Positions 43,133-52,700 of a stretch of DNA of 64,000 bases are shown in pieces (position 1 is the stretch's first letter; each line of letters begins with the position of its first letter). The stretch lies in contig NZ_BONI01000055.1 in NCBI RefSeq assembly GCF_016862635.1, positions 1 to 64,000 of the forward strand, written 5' to 3'. Below the pieces are notes generated by a model. That model searched no databases. It worked only from the letters and a program-made list of their open reading frames with translations, and was not told the origin of the DNA. This DNA comes from Catellatospora coxensis. Lineage in GTDB: Bacteria; Actinomycetota; Actinomycetes; Mycobacteriales; Micromonosporaceae. Position numbers and translations under genes: made by a program.

Positions 43133-44590
43133 ATGACCGCAACACCGGCGAACCGACCCTGGTCGCCCCGCAGCTGCCTGCTCACCGCCGGACTGTCGGC
43201 CCTGGCACTGCTGACCACCGCAGCCGGAGCCGTCGCAACCCCGGCCGGCGCACCGCCGGTGGCGCCGCCGCGCGCGAACGGACTCGGACAGCTGGACCCG
43301 CGCTTCGGCGCGAACGGAACCGTCGTCACCCCGTTCCCCGACCTCGCATCCGGCGCGAGCGCGCTCGCCGTACACGGTGACGGATTCGTCGCCGCCGGTG
43401 GGTCGCTGCAGAACGAATCGCCGGACTTCCTGCTCGCCCGCTACCGCGCCGACGGCAGGCTGGACCGGCGCTTCGGCACCGGCGGCCAGGTCGTGACCCC
43501 GTTCTCGGCCGTAGCCGGGGCGGCCGGGGCCGAGGGCGTGGCGGTTCAGCGCGACCGCCGCATCGTCGCAGTGGGCACCGCAGGACTGGGGACAGGCAGC
43601 GACATCGGTTTCGCGTTCGCCCGCTACCGGCCCGACGGCAGGCTGGACCGCAGCTTCGGCGGCGGGGACGGCACCGCGGTCCTGCCGGTCGGTCCTGCCG
43701 GTGACGCCGGTGCCGCCGACGTCGCGGTGCAGCGAGACGGCAGGATCGTCGCGGTCGGCGGCGCGAACGACGCCGCGGGCAACGCGGTGTTCGCCGCGGT
43801 GCGGCTGCTGCCCGACGGCAGGCCGGACACCTCGTTCGGCGACGGCGGCACCGCTCTGGTGCTCATTCCCGGCGGTGACGCCGCGGCTTCCGCGGTCGCC
43901 CTGCAGCCCGATGGAAAGGTCGTGCTGGCGGGTACGGCCATCGGCCCCGGCCTGACCGGACAGCAGCTTGCGGCGGTGCGGCTCACCGATCGCGGCGTGC
44001 CCGACAGCACGTTCGGCGAGGACGGGATCGCGGTCGCGCAGAACCAGCCCGAGCAGAGCAAGGGCGGCGCGCAGGACGTCGTCGTCGGGCGTGACAGCCG
44101 GATCCTGCTCGCCGGGCTCGGGCAGAACGCCGCCGGGCAGGGCGCCTTCACGCTGGCCCGGTTCCTGCCGGACGGTTCGCCGGACCCGTCGTTCGGCGGC
44201 GGCACGGGCCTGGTGCTGACCGACTTCCCCGAGGGCGAGTCGCTGGCCGCGAGTGTGCTGCTGCGCGGCGACGGGCGGGTCGTGGCGGTGGGCAGCGCCG
44301 GGTTCCCGTCGCGGTTCGCGCTGGCCGGCTATCTGGCCGACGGCACGCTGGACCCGGCCTTCGGCAGCTGCGGGCGCACCACGACGGCGATCGGCGAGGG
44401 GTCGGCCGCGACCGCCGCGGTGCTGCTCGATCGGGGCGCAGTCGTCGCCGCCGGATCCAGCTTCGACAACACCCAGACCACCGGCGGCTTCGCACTGGCC
44501 CGCTACCACGGCGATCCGCGCCGGCCGCAGCGCCCGGCCGAGGCAGCCGCGCCGGTGACGGGTCTTGCGGCTCCGGTCTGCCTGGGCTGA
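43133..44590 (+). CDS. Secreted delta-60 repeat protein
   Basis: A 485-residue exported protein made of about seven delta-60 repeats. Each contains a version of RYxxDGxLDxxFGxxG, for example RYRADGRLDRRFGTGG, RYRPDGRLDRSFGGG, RLLPDGRPDTSFGDGG and RFLPDGSPDPSFGGG. The repeats alternate with AVQRDGRIVAVG-like strands, and together they probably form a beta-propeller. The signal peptide spans about residues 10-38. Function unknown; such proteins are surface-exposed or secreted. GGAGG precedes the ATG at 43133. Confidence 0.88.
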   Translation: MTATPANRPWSPRSCLLTAGLSALALLTTAAGAVATPAGAPPVAPPRANGLGQLDPRFGANGTVVTPFPDLASGASALAVHGDGFVAAGGSLQNESPDFLLARYRADGRLDRRFGTGGQVVTPFSAVAGAAGAEGVAVQRDRRIVAVGTAGLGTGSDIGFAFARYRPDGRLDRSFGGGDGTAVLPVGPAGDAGAADVAVQRDGRIVAVGGANDAAGNAVFAAVRLLPDGRPDTSFGDGGTALVLIPGGDAAASAVALQPDGKVVLAGTAIGPGLTGQQLAAVRLTDRGVPDSTFGEDGIAVAQNQPEQSKGGAQDVVVGRDSRILLAGLGQNAAGQGAFTLARFLPDGSPDPSFGGGTGLVLTDFPEGESLAASVLLRGDGRVVAVGSAGFPSRFALAGYLADGTLDPAFGSCGRTTTAIGEGSAATAAVLLDRGAVVAAGSSFDNTQTTGGFALARYHGDPRRPQRPAEAAAPVTGLAAPVCLG

Positions 44591-44614
44591 GGCAGCCACT
44601 GCACGGGCGACATC

Positions 44615-44659
44615 CCAGCCGCCGAGCCAGCACCTCCCGCGGGTCGGTTCGGCGGCTGG
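44615..44659 (+). terminator. Hairpin after the delta-60 gene
   Basis: Perfect 11-base arms CCAGCCGCCGA / TCGGCGGCTGG with a 23-base loop, 25 bases after the stop. The remainder of the gap to 44889 shows no gene. Confidence 0.55.
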
Positions 44660-44889
44660 TTGCCTGGCATCGCCGTCCGGCAGCCGGGCGAGGACGGACG
44701 CACCCCAATCCCGCGCAGACGGCCCGACGCCGAGTGTCGGTGCCGTGTGTCGTGCTCGTGTTCGACGTCCCCGACCAACGACCCGCTCTTCGAGTGCGTC
44801 GGTCCGGCCGCTGCGGTTCAAGTACTGGTGGTTTGCTGCGGCGAGCTGCTCCGACGTTCCGATACCGACTGACAGAAAGGCACGCCGCC

Positions 44890-45453
44890 ATGCGGAAGCT
44901 GGTATACGGCATGAACCTGTCCCTGGACGGCTACATCGCCGCGCCGGGTGACGACATCGGCTGGGGCGTGCAGAGCGACGAGCTGTTCCAGTGGTGGCTC
45001 GACGAGGAGAAGGCGATCGGTCTGTTGCTGTATGGGCGCAGGCTGTGGGAGATCATGAGTTCCCACTGGCCGACCGGCGACCAGCACCCGGGCGCCACCC
45101 CGGCGCAGGTCGAGTTCGCGCGGAACTGGCGGGACACGCCGAAGGTGGTGTTCTCGTCGACGGTCGACAAGGTCGACTGGAACACCCGTGTGGTCACCGG
45201 CGACGCGGCCGCGGAGATCAACCGGCTCAAGGCCGAGGACGGCGAGCCGATGAGGGTCGGCGGCGCGGCGCTCGCCGGCGCGGCCATGCGGGCCGGACTG
45301 GTCGACGAGTACCAGATCGTGACCCATCCGGTGCTGATCGGCGGCGGCAAGCCGTTCTTCACCGCGATGGACGGCTGGGTGCACCTGAACCTGGTCGGGA
45401 CGCGGACGTTTCCCGGCGGGGTGGTGCTGACCAGGTACGAGACGAGGCGGTAA
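44890..45453 (+). CDS. Dihydrofolate reductase-fold (RibD C-terminal) protein
   Basis: A 187-residue protein of the RibD_C/DHFR-like family. MRKLVYGMNLSLDGYIAAPGDDIGW opens the fold, and LLYGRRLWEIMSSHWP, the NADPH-binding MRVGGAALAGAAMRAGLVDEY and HPVLIGGGKPFF follow. These small reductases are widespread in actinomycetes with unknown substrates and are not the folate enzyme. AAAGG precedes the ATG. It is the last normal high-GC gene before the AT-richer island. Confidence 0.88.
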   Translation: MRKLVYGMNLSLDGYIAAPGDDIGWGVQSDELFQWWLDEEKAIGLLLYGRRLWEIMSSHWPTGDQHPGATPAQVEFARNWRDTPKVVFSSTVDKVDWNTRVVTGDAAAEINRLKAEDGEPMRVGGAALAGAAMRAGLVDEYQIVTHPVLIGGGKPFFTAMDGWVHLNLVGTRTFPGGVVLTRYETRR

Positions 45454-45743
45454 GCGCGATTGCCGTGCTGCCGGTCGGGGACGTGGCCGGGTCGGCGCTG
45501 GGATGGCATGATGGCCGGCCGGGACCGCAACCGTCGTGGCGACCGACCTGGACACCCGTTTCCTGCCCCCGGCGAACGGCTGACCGTGCTGACCCATGAC
45601 GTGACCGCCGACCGCCCTGGATAACTAATCCGCCCTTGTCGCTGATCGGGCATGTCCGAGTACGCACCACTCAGGACAGTGCCCCCGGTCGCTGCCTAGG
45701 TTGTTACTTCAGCGGTGTCGAGTTGCCGCTCCTGCCCTGCGGT

Positions 45744-46421
45744 TCACAGGGACTCCGGTCTGTACTGGGTGATATAAGCCATCCACGTCTTGCCGAACGG
45801 ATCTTCTATGTCCCAGCTGTCCAGTAGTCGAAGGCGGTGCCTCTCGAAGGCATTCATCAGATCAACGCGGGTCCAGTGTCGGCGAAATCTCCACGGCGCG
45901 CCTTCGTAGTCGGACTTCGGCAACCAGCCCTCACTCGAGGTAGGTGAAACGGTTGTCGACAGGGTCAGTATCCCTCCGGGCCGCAGGAATTTCAGCAGAT
46001 GCGTAATCGCTGCGTCGGCTTCGGCCGCAGGGAACAGATGGATGAACGCCTCGAGCCACAGGATGTCGAAGGTATGCGTTGGCTCCGCCAGGAAGATATT
46101 GCCGTGCTTGATTTCCACATCGGGATTTCGGGCACGCGCGAATTCAACCATCTTATGCGATGCATCGATGCCGGCAGCTCGGATGCCGTTATGCGTCAGT
46201 ATCGATATTGACAGGCCGACACCGCATCCGATATCGAGTGCGCTAAAGTTGGCGCCGACGTGCCGAATCAGTCTGTCAACCCAGAGCGAGACATTTGCGC
46301 GATGCTTCTCGGAACGCTCGTTGTACTGTTCTGCAACGGCATCGTACGGAGATTCGTCTGCGATCGTCAAGGGACCGGTCCATCCACGTAAGTTAATGAG
46401 GAATTGCCTGGTGACAGGCAT
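45744..46421 (-). CDS. SAM-dependent methyltransferase (island copy 2)
   Basis: A 225-residue class I methyltransferase. Motif I is ALDIGCGVGLSISIL and the Asp of motif II is in AAGIDASHKMVEFAR. LWLEAFIHLFPAAEA and FLRPGGILTLST follow. Its C-terminal half (SEGWLPKSDYEG, FRRHWTRVDLMNAF) matches that of the methyltransferase at 48769-49419, so the two are paralogues. Codon use is AT-richer than outside the island. No Shine-Dalgarno is seen before the ATG at 46421, and the gap to the preceding cupin gene is 175 bases. Substrate unknown. Confidence 0.85.
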   Translation of the reverse strand: MPVTRQFLINLRGWTGPLTIADESPYDAVAEQYNERSEKHRANVSLWVDRLIRHVGANFSALDIGCGVGLSISILTHNGIRAAGIDASHKMVEFARARNPDVEIKHGNIFLAEPTHTFDILWLEAFIHLFPAAEADAAITHLLKFLRPGGILTLSTTVSPTSSEGWLPKSDYEGAPWRFRRHWTRVDLMNAFERHRLRLLDSWDIEDPFGKTWMAYITQYRPESL

Positions 46422-46596
46422 TACCGACAGTCGTTCGCCCTAGTTGGGGCAGGTAGAACAAGCGGGAGAAGAGGGTTGCGTGTCGCCATCTCGCCGAGCT
46501 CAGGAGGCACGCAGGTCAGGGGTGGGCTCAACCTCAGCTGTTGCCAGATCCGGGTTGCGGCCGACATGGCCGACGCGTCATCGGAGTCTGCATCGG

Positions 46597-47202
46597 TCAC
46601 CTCAGTGCCTCGACCAGGCTCTCCATCCACTGACCCGGGGGACCAAAAGATCTCTTGATCACGGGGTGCCTCGTAAAGAATCCTCGGTTCGCCACGCCAC
46701 GTGGCCCCACGATATAAGCAGGATCCGGCCCGGGAGCACCCGTGACAATTAACGTGACGGCTGAGTCTCCCTTGATCGTGGAATTGTGGAAGTCGCCGAC
46801 GTCCACAGCGTATTGCCCGTCCGACTTGGAAACAGTGGTGTCCCGATAGGAACAAGAAACACGAACGTCCGTCGGCACGCGCTTGCTCGCGACGCCTTCG
46901 TCTACCACTTTCCAGAGCCGGTGGAAACCCGACCCGTCTGCGTCCACATTGTATCCTCTGCTCGACACCGCACCACTGAGAACATAGCTGGTCAATGGCC
47001 GCCGGTGCGAGTGGACGGTCTGGGCTGCCCTATTGGCAGAGTTCCAGAAGTGCAGACGAACAAGGCGACCCTCATGAGACCCGATTCTGAGTTGGCCGAA
47101 TCCAAGGACATGAACCATGGCCTCTGCCTCTGAAATAGACCTGAGCGCGGCATCGCTTCCGAGTAGTCTCCGTAGATCGGCGATGTCGCCTCCGGTGGAC
47201 AA
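46597..47202 (-). CDS. Cupin-like protein of unknown function
   Basis: A 201-residue soluble protein. LVRLHFWNSANRAAQTVHSHRRPLTSYVLSGAV looks like the first metal-binding motif of a cupin (HxH followed by a strand), in the style of cysteine-dioxygenase-like folds. YAVDVGDFHNSTI may be the second motif with a third His. The start at 47202 is a TTG without Shine-Dalgarno, so an internal ATG (MVHVLGFG) is an alternative. It lies 57 bases after the dCTP-deaminase-like gene. AT-richer codon use. It is possibly a dioxygenase or sugar-modifying enzyme; I cannot say which. Confidence 0.65.
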   Translation of the reverse strand: MSTGGDIADLRRLLGSDAALRSISEAEAMVHVLGFGQLRIGSHEGRLVRLHFWNSANRAAQTVHSHRRPLTSYVLSGAVSSRGYNVDADGSGFHRLWKVVDEGVASKRVPTDVRVSCSYRDTTVSKSDGQYAVDVGDFHNSTIKGDSAVTLIVTGAPGPDPAYIVGPRGVANRGFFTRHPVIKRSFGPPGQWMESLVEALR

Positions 47203-47259
47203 AGCTTCGACTATTTCAGTTGCGAGCGATTCTCTGCCGTTGATTGCTCAGCCCACCTC

Positions 47260-48201
47260 TCAGCTGTTTTGCCTGCTTGCCCCGCTGCTCTGTTCCTGCC
47301 GGACCGCGTCCAGTATCCGTAGCCAATAGAAGTTGACGGCATATGATGCGCCAGAAAATATGGCGCTGAGAATCCCGAGCAAGAACAGGGCGAATCCCTG
47401 CCAGTATGAAATTTGGCCTGCTGCGAGAAGATTGCCGCATACGCCGAATCCCAGGAGGCCGAGTGTTCCCAGTGTGGCGATCAGAATCCGTCGCAAGACT
47501 CTGTAGTTTGAGACCGCCGGCGGCGCTGTCGTCGCGGAGCTTGTTTGAAGGCCAGCGGCTTCCCTCGATGCCATATCACGACTGATGATGTGAAAGGTTC
47601 TATTGACCGCGTCCGGATTCAATGCGCTCAAGGAATTTCGCTCTCGATCGCTGATCCGGGGCGCTGTTGGACTATACGTATCCTGAAACTTCCCTCGATA
47701 ACCGACCTGTTGACCTACTACGGTCGATACGAGCAGTTGAGCGACGGGGGCATAGGGATAGATCCTGATGGGAACGGTCGTCAGATTCACCAATTGGAGT
47801 GGGAAGGCCCACCTAATTCCGATGGCAAACTTCGGTGCCATGCAGTTGACCATGATTCCCATGCGAGCGAAGGTGCTGCGTGTCACGACGAGTCCGACAA
47901 GGTCATCTGGGAAGCAAACCGCTTCAAGAGTCTGCGTTATAAGCGGTTGCATCGGCAGCAGGTCGTAGCCGCTGGCAGGAATCTCTACCTTTTCATATGC
48001 TTGATCAAGGTCGTGATGTATATAGTCGAGAAACTCAATTCCTCGCTTGAGGGCGAGTCCTGCGGGTGCGAGCCTCAAGTCAATCGAATCCTCGGTGACC
48101 TGGGCGTCCATGCTGAATGGTTCAGTGGCATCCAGGGACTTGATCTCGATGGAGCCCCCGTCTATGCGTCGCCGAATTTCGATTCCTGTCAGAAAGGCCA
48201 C
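47260..48201 (-). CDS. dCTP-deaminase-like protein with two membrane helices, catalytic Glu missing
   Basis: A 313-residue protein. Residues 1-190 follow the dCTP deaminase/dUTPase fold: LTGIEIRRRIDGGSIEIKSLD, DSIDLRLAP, then VVTRSTFARMGIMVN (the RSS-type nucleotide loop). In true deaminases the next motif is DPGFxGxITLELSN, where the Glu is catalytic. Here it reads IGIRWAFPLQLVN, so the DPGF turn is gone and Glu is replaced by Gln. After a linker, two hydrophobic helices follow (RILIATLGTLGLLGFGVCG and GFALFLLGILSAIFSGASYA). It is probably a membrane-anchored nucleotide binder or sensor, not a deaminase. It starts with GTG overlapping the NUDIX stop by one base (TAGTG), with AGAGG upstream. 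Confidence 0.78.
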   Translation of the reverse strand: MAFLTGIEIRRRIDGGSIEIKSLDATEPFSMDAQVTEDSIDLRLAPAGLALKRGIEFLDYIHHDLDQAYEKVEIPASGYDLLPMQPLITQTLEAVCFPDDLVGLVVTRSTFARMGIMVNCMAPKFAIGIRWAFPLQLVNLTTVPIRIYPYAPVAQLLVSTVVGQQVGYRGKFQDTYSPTAPRISDRERNSLSALNPDAVNRTFHIISRDMASREAAGLQTSSATTAPPAVSNYRVLRRILIATLGTLGLLGFGVCGNLLAAGQISYWQGFALFLLGILSAIFSGASYAVNFYWLRILDAVRQEQSSGASRQNS

Positions 48202-48722
48202 TATTGAACCTCTTGCTCACTCAGGGCGCCGGAAATCTCCGACCCTCGCTTCAGTAGTTCTTCCAGCATTGGACGGTTAAGGGGGAAGACGCATCCGCTG
48301 GCGAGGATGCCTGGAATTCTATGGAGTGCCACCCATTCGTGCTCGGCCGCTTCCTGGGTGCTGGTGATGCGCCCGCCTGCCGTGACGATTATCGCGACAC
48401 CAATATGATTCTGCTCGGTGTCGACGACGCAGATCGGAGGACGAAATGTTGTCAAAGACGACGTTGGCTCATCGCTGCCATAAGGGGATGGCCCGCCGAG
48501 GAGAATGGCACGCAGCTCCAAGCCGGTTTCTTCGCGTAATTCACGAGACGCGGCTTCCTCCATGCTTTCATTTTTGCTGATTTTTCCTTGTGGTAGCTCG
48601 AGATAGCCCAGGTAGGGCGTATCGTCGTCCGGCTTGCTGCGACGCTGCAACAACACGCTGACTTCTCCATCTATTTCGCGTACCGTCAGTATGGAGACGA
48701 CGGGTCGTTGATATTTCCCCAC
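48201..48722 (-). CDS. NUDIX hydrolase
   Basis: A 173-residue pyrophosphohydrolase. The NUDIX box is complete: LPQGKISKNESMEEAA followed by SRELREETGLEL, with the metal-binding REETG in place. The rest (VLLQRRSKPDDDTPYLGYLEL, EAAEHEWVALHRIP) resembles NTP- or nucleotide-sugar-cleaving members. It starts with GTG, with GAGAGG six bases upstream. Its stop overlaps the start of the dCTP-deaminase-like gene, so the two proteins are made together, which hints at a shared nucleotide ligand. Confidence 0.9.
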   Translation of the reverse strand: MGKYQRPVVSILTVREIDGEVSVLLQRRSKPDDDTPYLGYLELPQGKISKNESMEEAASRELREETGLELRAILLGGPSPYGSDEPTSSLTTFRPPICVVDTEQNHIGVAIIVTAGGRITSTQEAAEHEWVALHRIPGILASGCVFPLNRPMLEELLKRGSEISGALSEQEVQ

Positions 48723-48768
48723 CAGAGACCTCTCGTTTGCGAGTCGGCAAGATCGCGGTGTCTGCCAT

Positions 48769-49419
48769 TCAACAGCTCGCTTTAAGTGCCGTTATCGCCA
48801 CCCACCGTTTGCCGGCGATTAAGGGATCCGGCATTATTGAGGTTTCAACCGGCTCGAAGTTCGCACTGCGCAGTGTGGTGGATAGCTCGTCTATCGTCCA
48901 ATGTTTGCGGAATCTAAGGTGGTTTCCATAACCATCTTTAGGGAGCCATCCCTCGGCGCTGCGCTGAGCCAGAGTTGTCGAAACGGAGAGCACTCCGCGA
49001 TCGTTCAGGGAGTCGTAGAAACGCGACAGGAGCGTCCCGACCAACGACTTCGGATATAAGTGGATGAGAGCTTGCTCCCAGATCGCGTCGAAGGTCTGCG
49101 CGAAGTCTGCTGTCATGAAGTCGCCGACCATGACGTCTAGACCGGGATTTCGTCTTCGCGCGTATTCCGCCATGCGGGGCGACAGGTCGATTCCTGTTGG
49201 ACGGAGTCCGCGGGAACGCATGGCTTGCATGGCCAGCCCCACTCCGCACCCGACATCAATCACGCTGCTTCCGTTGCGAAGATGGCTCAATAGGACATCG
49301 ATGCGCCGGTTGACATTGCTGGTGGATTGCGAGGAGCGGCGTTCGTATTCAGAAGCAAGCGTGTCGTAGACGTCCAGATGGACGTCCCGAAGGTTGGAAA
49401 GCTGAATCGCCGCTGCCAT
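48769..49419 (-). CDS. SAM-dependent methyltransferase (island copy 1)
   Basis: A 216-residue class I methyltransferase and first gene of the island cassette. Motif I is VIDVGCGVGLAMQAM. PTGIDLSPRMAEYARRRNPG, WEQALIHLYP and LNDRGVLSVSTTLAQRSAEGWLPKDGYG follow. The last segment (SEGWLPK, then FRKHWT) is shared with the methyltransferase at 45744-46421. AGGCAGGA precedes the ATG. It is 46 bases upstream of the NUDIX gene and probably co-transcribed. AT-richer codon use. The methyl acceptor is unknown. Confidence 0.85.
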   Translation of the reverse strand: MAAAIQLSNLRDVHLDVYDTLASEYERRSSQSTSNVNRRIDVLLSHLRNGSSVIDVGCGVGLAMQAMRSRGLRPTGIDLSPRMAEYARRRNPGLDVMVGDFMTADFAQTFDAIWEQALIHLYPKSLVGTLLSRFYDSLNDRGVLSVSTTLAQRSAEGWLPKDGYGNHLRFRKHWTIDELSTTLRSANFEPVETSIMPDPLIAGKRWVAITALKASC

Positions 49420-49783
49420 CAGTCCTGCCTCGATGATCCAAGTAATCGTTCAGAACAGCATGTAGGAAACAGTGTCTACCGTCAATGTCGATCATCTCGA
49501 TGTGGCACGGTTCTGCCCCCAAGGAGTCCGAAGTGATATCGTCGGCATCCGGCTACGACTGGACGGATGGCGGACTCCTTAATACGCGTTCGGGCGTAAT
49601 AGGCCGGCGATCATAATGGCCGGCGGAGACGGCCGGTTGGGCGCGACCAACCAGCTGGGCCACCAGTCTGGCAGATGGTGACCGCAGGTAAGCCGGACGA
49701 CTGCAACCGTAGAGAGTGGCCGGCCACCCAACGGCCGGACGGGCGCCATCCGTTGTGGCTTCATCGATCTGGCGTCGGATGGT
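49420..49783. other. Boundary between island and STAND gene
   Basis: A 364-base gap holding the promoter side of the methyltransferase and the 3' side of the STAND gene. It contains several palindromes: GTGGCCGGCCAC at 49716-49727, GGTTGG-N6-CCAACC at 49635-49652 and CAACGG/CCGTTG at 49729-49755. No integrase, tRNA or clear attachment repeat is seen. Confidence 0.5.
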
Positions 49784-52700
49784 TCACGGCGAACCCGGGT
49801 AGGCCGCCGCAGGCGCGTCGGCGGGAGCCTCGAAACCCGACGGGTACTGCGGGCACAGCCGGACGTAGCGTCCGCCTGGGGGAGCGTACTGCTCCCACTC
49901 GGCCTGGGACAGGTTGCGGCCGGCCAGCGCGCAGGCGTGTTCGATCCACGTGCTCGGGGCGGCCCACAGCCGGATCGTGCCGTCTTTGGAACCGCTGGCC
50001 ACCAGCTTGCCGTCGGGGCTGAACGCCAGCGAGCTGATCGTGTCCTGGTGCAGCGCCAGCGGGTCGGCGACCGGCTGCCAGGTCTCCGTCTCGAACAACT
50101 GCACGGCGTAGTCCGCGCCGCCGACGGCCAGCAGCCTGCCGTCGGGGCTGAACGCGGCGGCCGTGACCGGGGTGCGGTGGGTGAGCTGTTGCTCGGCCAG
50201 CTCGTCGCCGTCGATCTGCCAGACCGACATGCCGTCGTCGCCCAAGCCGTTGGAAGGGTCGCCGGTGACGACGGTGCGGCCGTCGCGGCTCAACGCCAGC
50301 GGCTCTACCCGCGCGAAACGGTGCTGTTCGTCGGGTCTTCCCGTGGCGATCGACCGGCCGGTGCCGAGGTCCCACACCTCGACCGCCCCGATCCGCCCGA
50401 CCGTGAGGCGGGTGCCGTCGTGGTTGAAGACCGCACTGCTCGCGCTGGTCGGCAGCGTCACGGTCTCCTTGCCCGCGGCGACGTCGCGGATGACTACGGT
50501 CTTGTCCCGGTCGATCGCGGCGAGCCTGCCGTCGGGGCTCAGCGCCAGGACGAGTTCCGGGCCGTGGTCGGAGATCAGCCGACCCGATCGGGGATCCCAT
50601 AGTCTCACGGCGCCCTGCGTGCCCAGCCTGATCGCGGCAAGGTTGCCCGTGGCGGGGTTGATGCGGGCGTCGCCGACCGGATCGCCGGTGACCACCTCGC
50701 CAGGGTCGAACTGCTCGCCGGGTGCCGACAGCGGTGTGCCGTGAGGGGTGCGGCTGGCGAGGTCCCACTGCCGGATGCTCTCGTCGAACCCGCCGCTGAG
50801 GAGGGTGGCTCCATCGGGGCTGAAGGCGACGCTGTTCACTGTCCGGGAGTGGCCGACCAGCGGCTGACCGAGTGGCTGGCCGGTGGCCAGGTTCCAGAAC
50901 CGGACCTGATTGTTGTTTCCGACGCTGGCCAGGGTCGCCCCGTCGGGGCTGAAGACGAGTCCGCTGATTCTGCCGACGTGTCCGAGCAGCGGTGTGCTGA
51001 TCGACTGGCGGGTTTTGAGGTCCCACTGGTGGATCGCGCCCTGGGCGTCGGCGGAGACCAAGGTGTTCGTACCCGGTCGCAGGGTGATGGCGGTCGGTTT
51101 GACCGTCGTGCGCAGAGGCTGGCCGATGAGGGTGTGGTCGGGTCCCACCAGGTAGACCAGTCCGTCCTCGGCGGCGACGGCCAGCAGGCCGTCGCGGGTG
51201 TACTCCATCGCGGTGACGCCGACGCCGACCTTGAACTGGTCCGTCATCCGGCGTGTGCCGACGTCGTACACGCGCACCGTCCGCGGGCCGGCGAAGGCGA
51301 CCTCGCCGGCGTCGCTGTTGAACGCGATCCTCTCGATGTAGCCCACCTTGGGTTCGAACGCGGGTCCGGTGGCCCGGCGGGTGGCCACGTCGATGATCTC
51401 CACCCGCCCGGGATCCCCGGACAGCGCGGCGAGCAGCCGACTGTCGGGGCTGAACGCCAGCGGAGGAAAGAAGGAGTTGGTGGGGCGCAGCAGTTCGCCC
51501 ACGGGGCGGCCGGTCGTGCCGTCGCGCAGCCAGGTGCCGTCCATGCCGCTGCTGGCCAGCCACTTGCCGTCCGGGCTGTAGACGAGCGTCGACTCGGTTC
51601 GCGGCTCGTCGAGGACGGCCGTCTGCTCGCCGGTGGCCGCATCCCAGAACCGCAGCGTTCCCTTGTTGAGGCTGACCTGGTTGGCGGTGACGAAGACCTT
51701 GCCGTCGGGCCGGAACGCCGATGTCTCGATGCGGTGGTCGCTGCCGTAGAGGATCCGGGAGGTGGCGATCGGCCGGGACATGACCGTTCCCAGGGCGCCC
51801 CAGGCCTGGCGGCTGCCGGTGGCGCTGAGCCCTTGCAGGGCCAGTAGCAGCGCCAGGTCGGGCTGTCGGCCCACGACGCCGAGGGCTTGCGTGGCCAGGG
51901 TGCGGGAGTCGGCCAGCCGGGCTCGGTGCTGCGCGAGCGCGGTCTGGTCTCGGGCGGTGTTCCACTGCCACGCCGCCACCGTGCCGGCCAGCACGGCGAG
52001 GGCGAGCAGTGCGGACAGGACGGTGACGCGGCGGCGGTCGCGGGTGAGGCGACGCTGCTGTGCGGTGTTGCTGAGGGTGATGTACCGGGCGAGGTCGGGG
52101 TCGATCTCGGTGGGGCGGTCGTGGAGCCAGCGACGGGCGGCGTCCAGGGCGCTGCCGGGCAGCAGCAGGTCGGCGTCGGGTCGGCCGTGGCGGTCGGTGC
52201 TGGCCTGCCAGCGGCTGTGGTCGGCGGCCAGGTCGTGCCGCCAGGCCAGGAACACGTGGTCGTCGGCGAGCCAGCGGCGCAGCAGCGCCCATTCGTGCAG
52301 GAGTGCCTCGTGGGCGAGTTCGACTACAGGCTCGCCGGTGGCGGGGTCCTGCCCGGTGGTGATCAGCCGCCGGTCGGCCAGCAGCCCGACGACGGTCGCG
52401 GCGCTGTCGTGGGCGTCGGTGGCCGTGCCGAGGGCGCCGAGCTGGGCGAGGGTGCGCCGCTGGCGGGTGGGCGGCACGTTGGCGGCGTCGTCGCCGGGCC
52501 GGACCAGCGCGAGCAGGACCTGCCGGACCAGTGGCCGGCGGTCGCCGGGCAGGGTGTGGCAGACCTCCGTGTAGGCGTGGTCGCACCAGCGGTCCAGCCA
52601 TCCGGCGACGCCGCCGAGTTCGGCGTACGCGTGGTGGGTGAGCCGGCCTGGGCCCCGGCAGCGCCGCCACAGTTCCGCGAGGGCGGACGACAGCAGCGGT

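Noticed and set aside
45454-45743. A gene in the gap after the DHFR-like gene
   Set aside because: Only short ORFs without ribosome binding sites or domains; composition changes here toward the AT-richer island.
49420-49783. Attachment site or tRNA at the island border
   Set aside because: Palindromes are present but no tRNA, integrase or matching direct repeat at the other border (about 45600-45740) could be seen.
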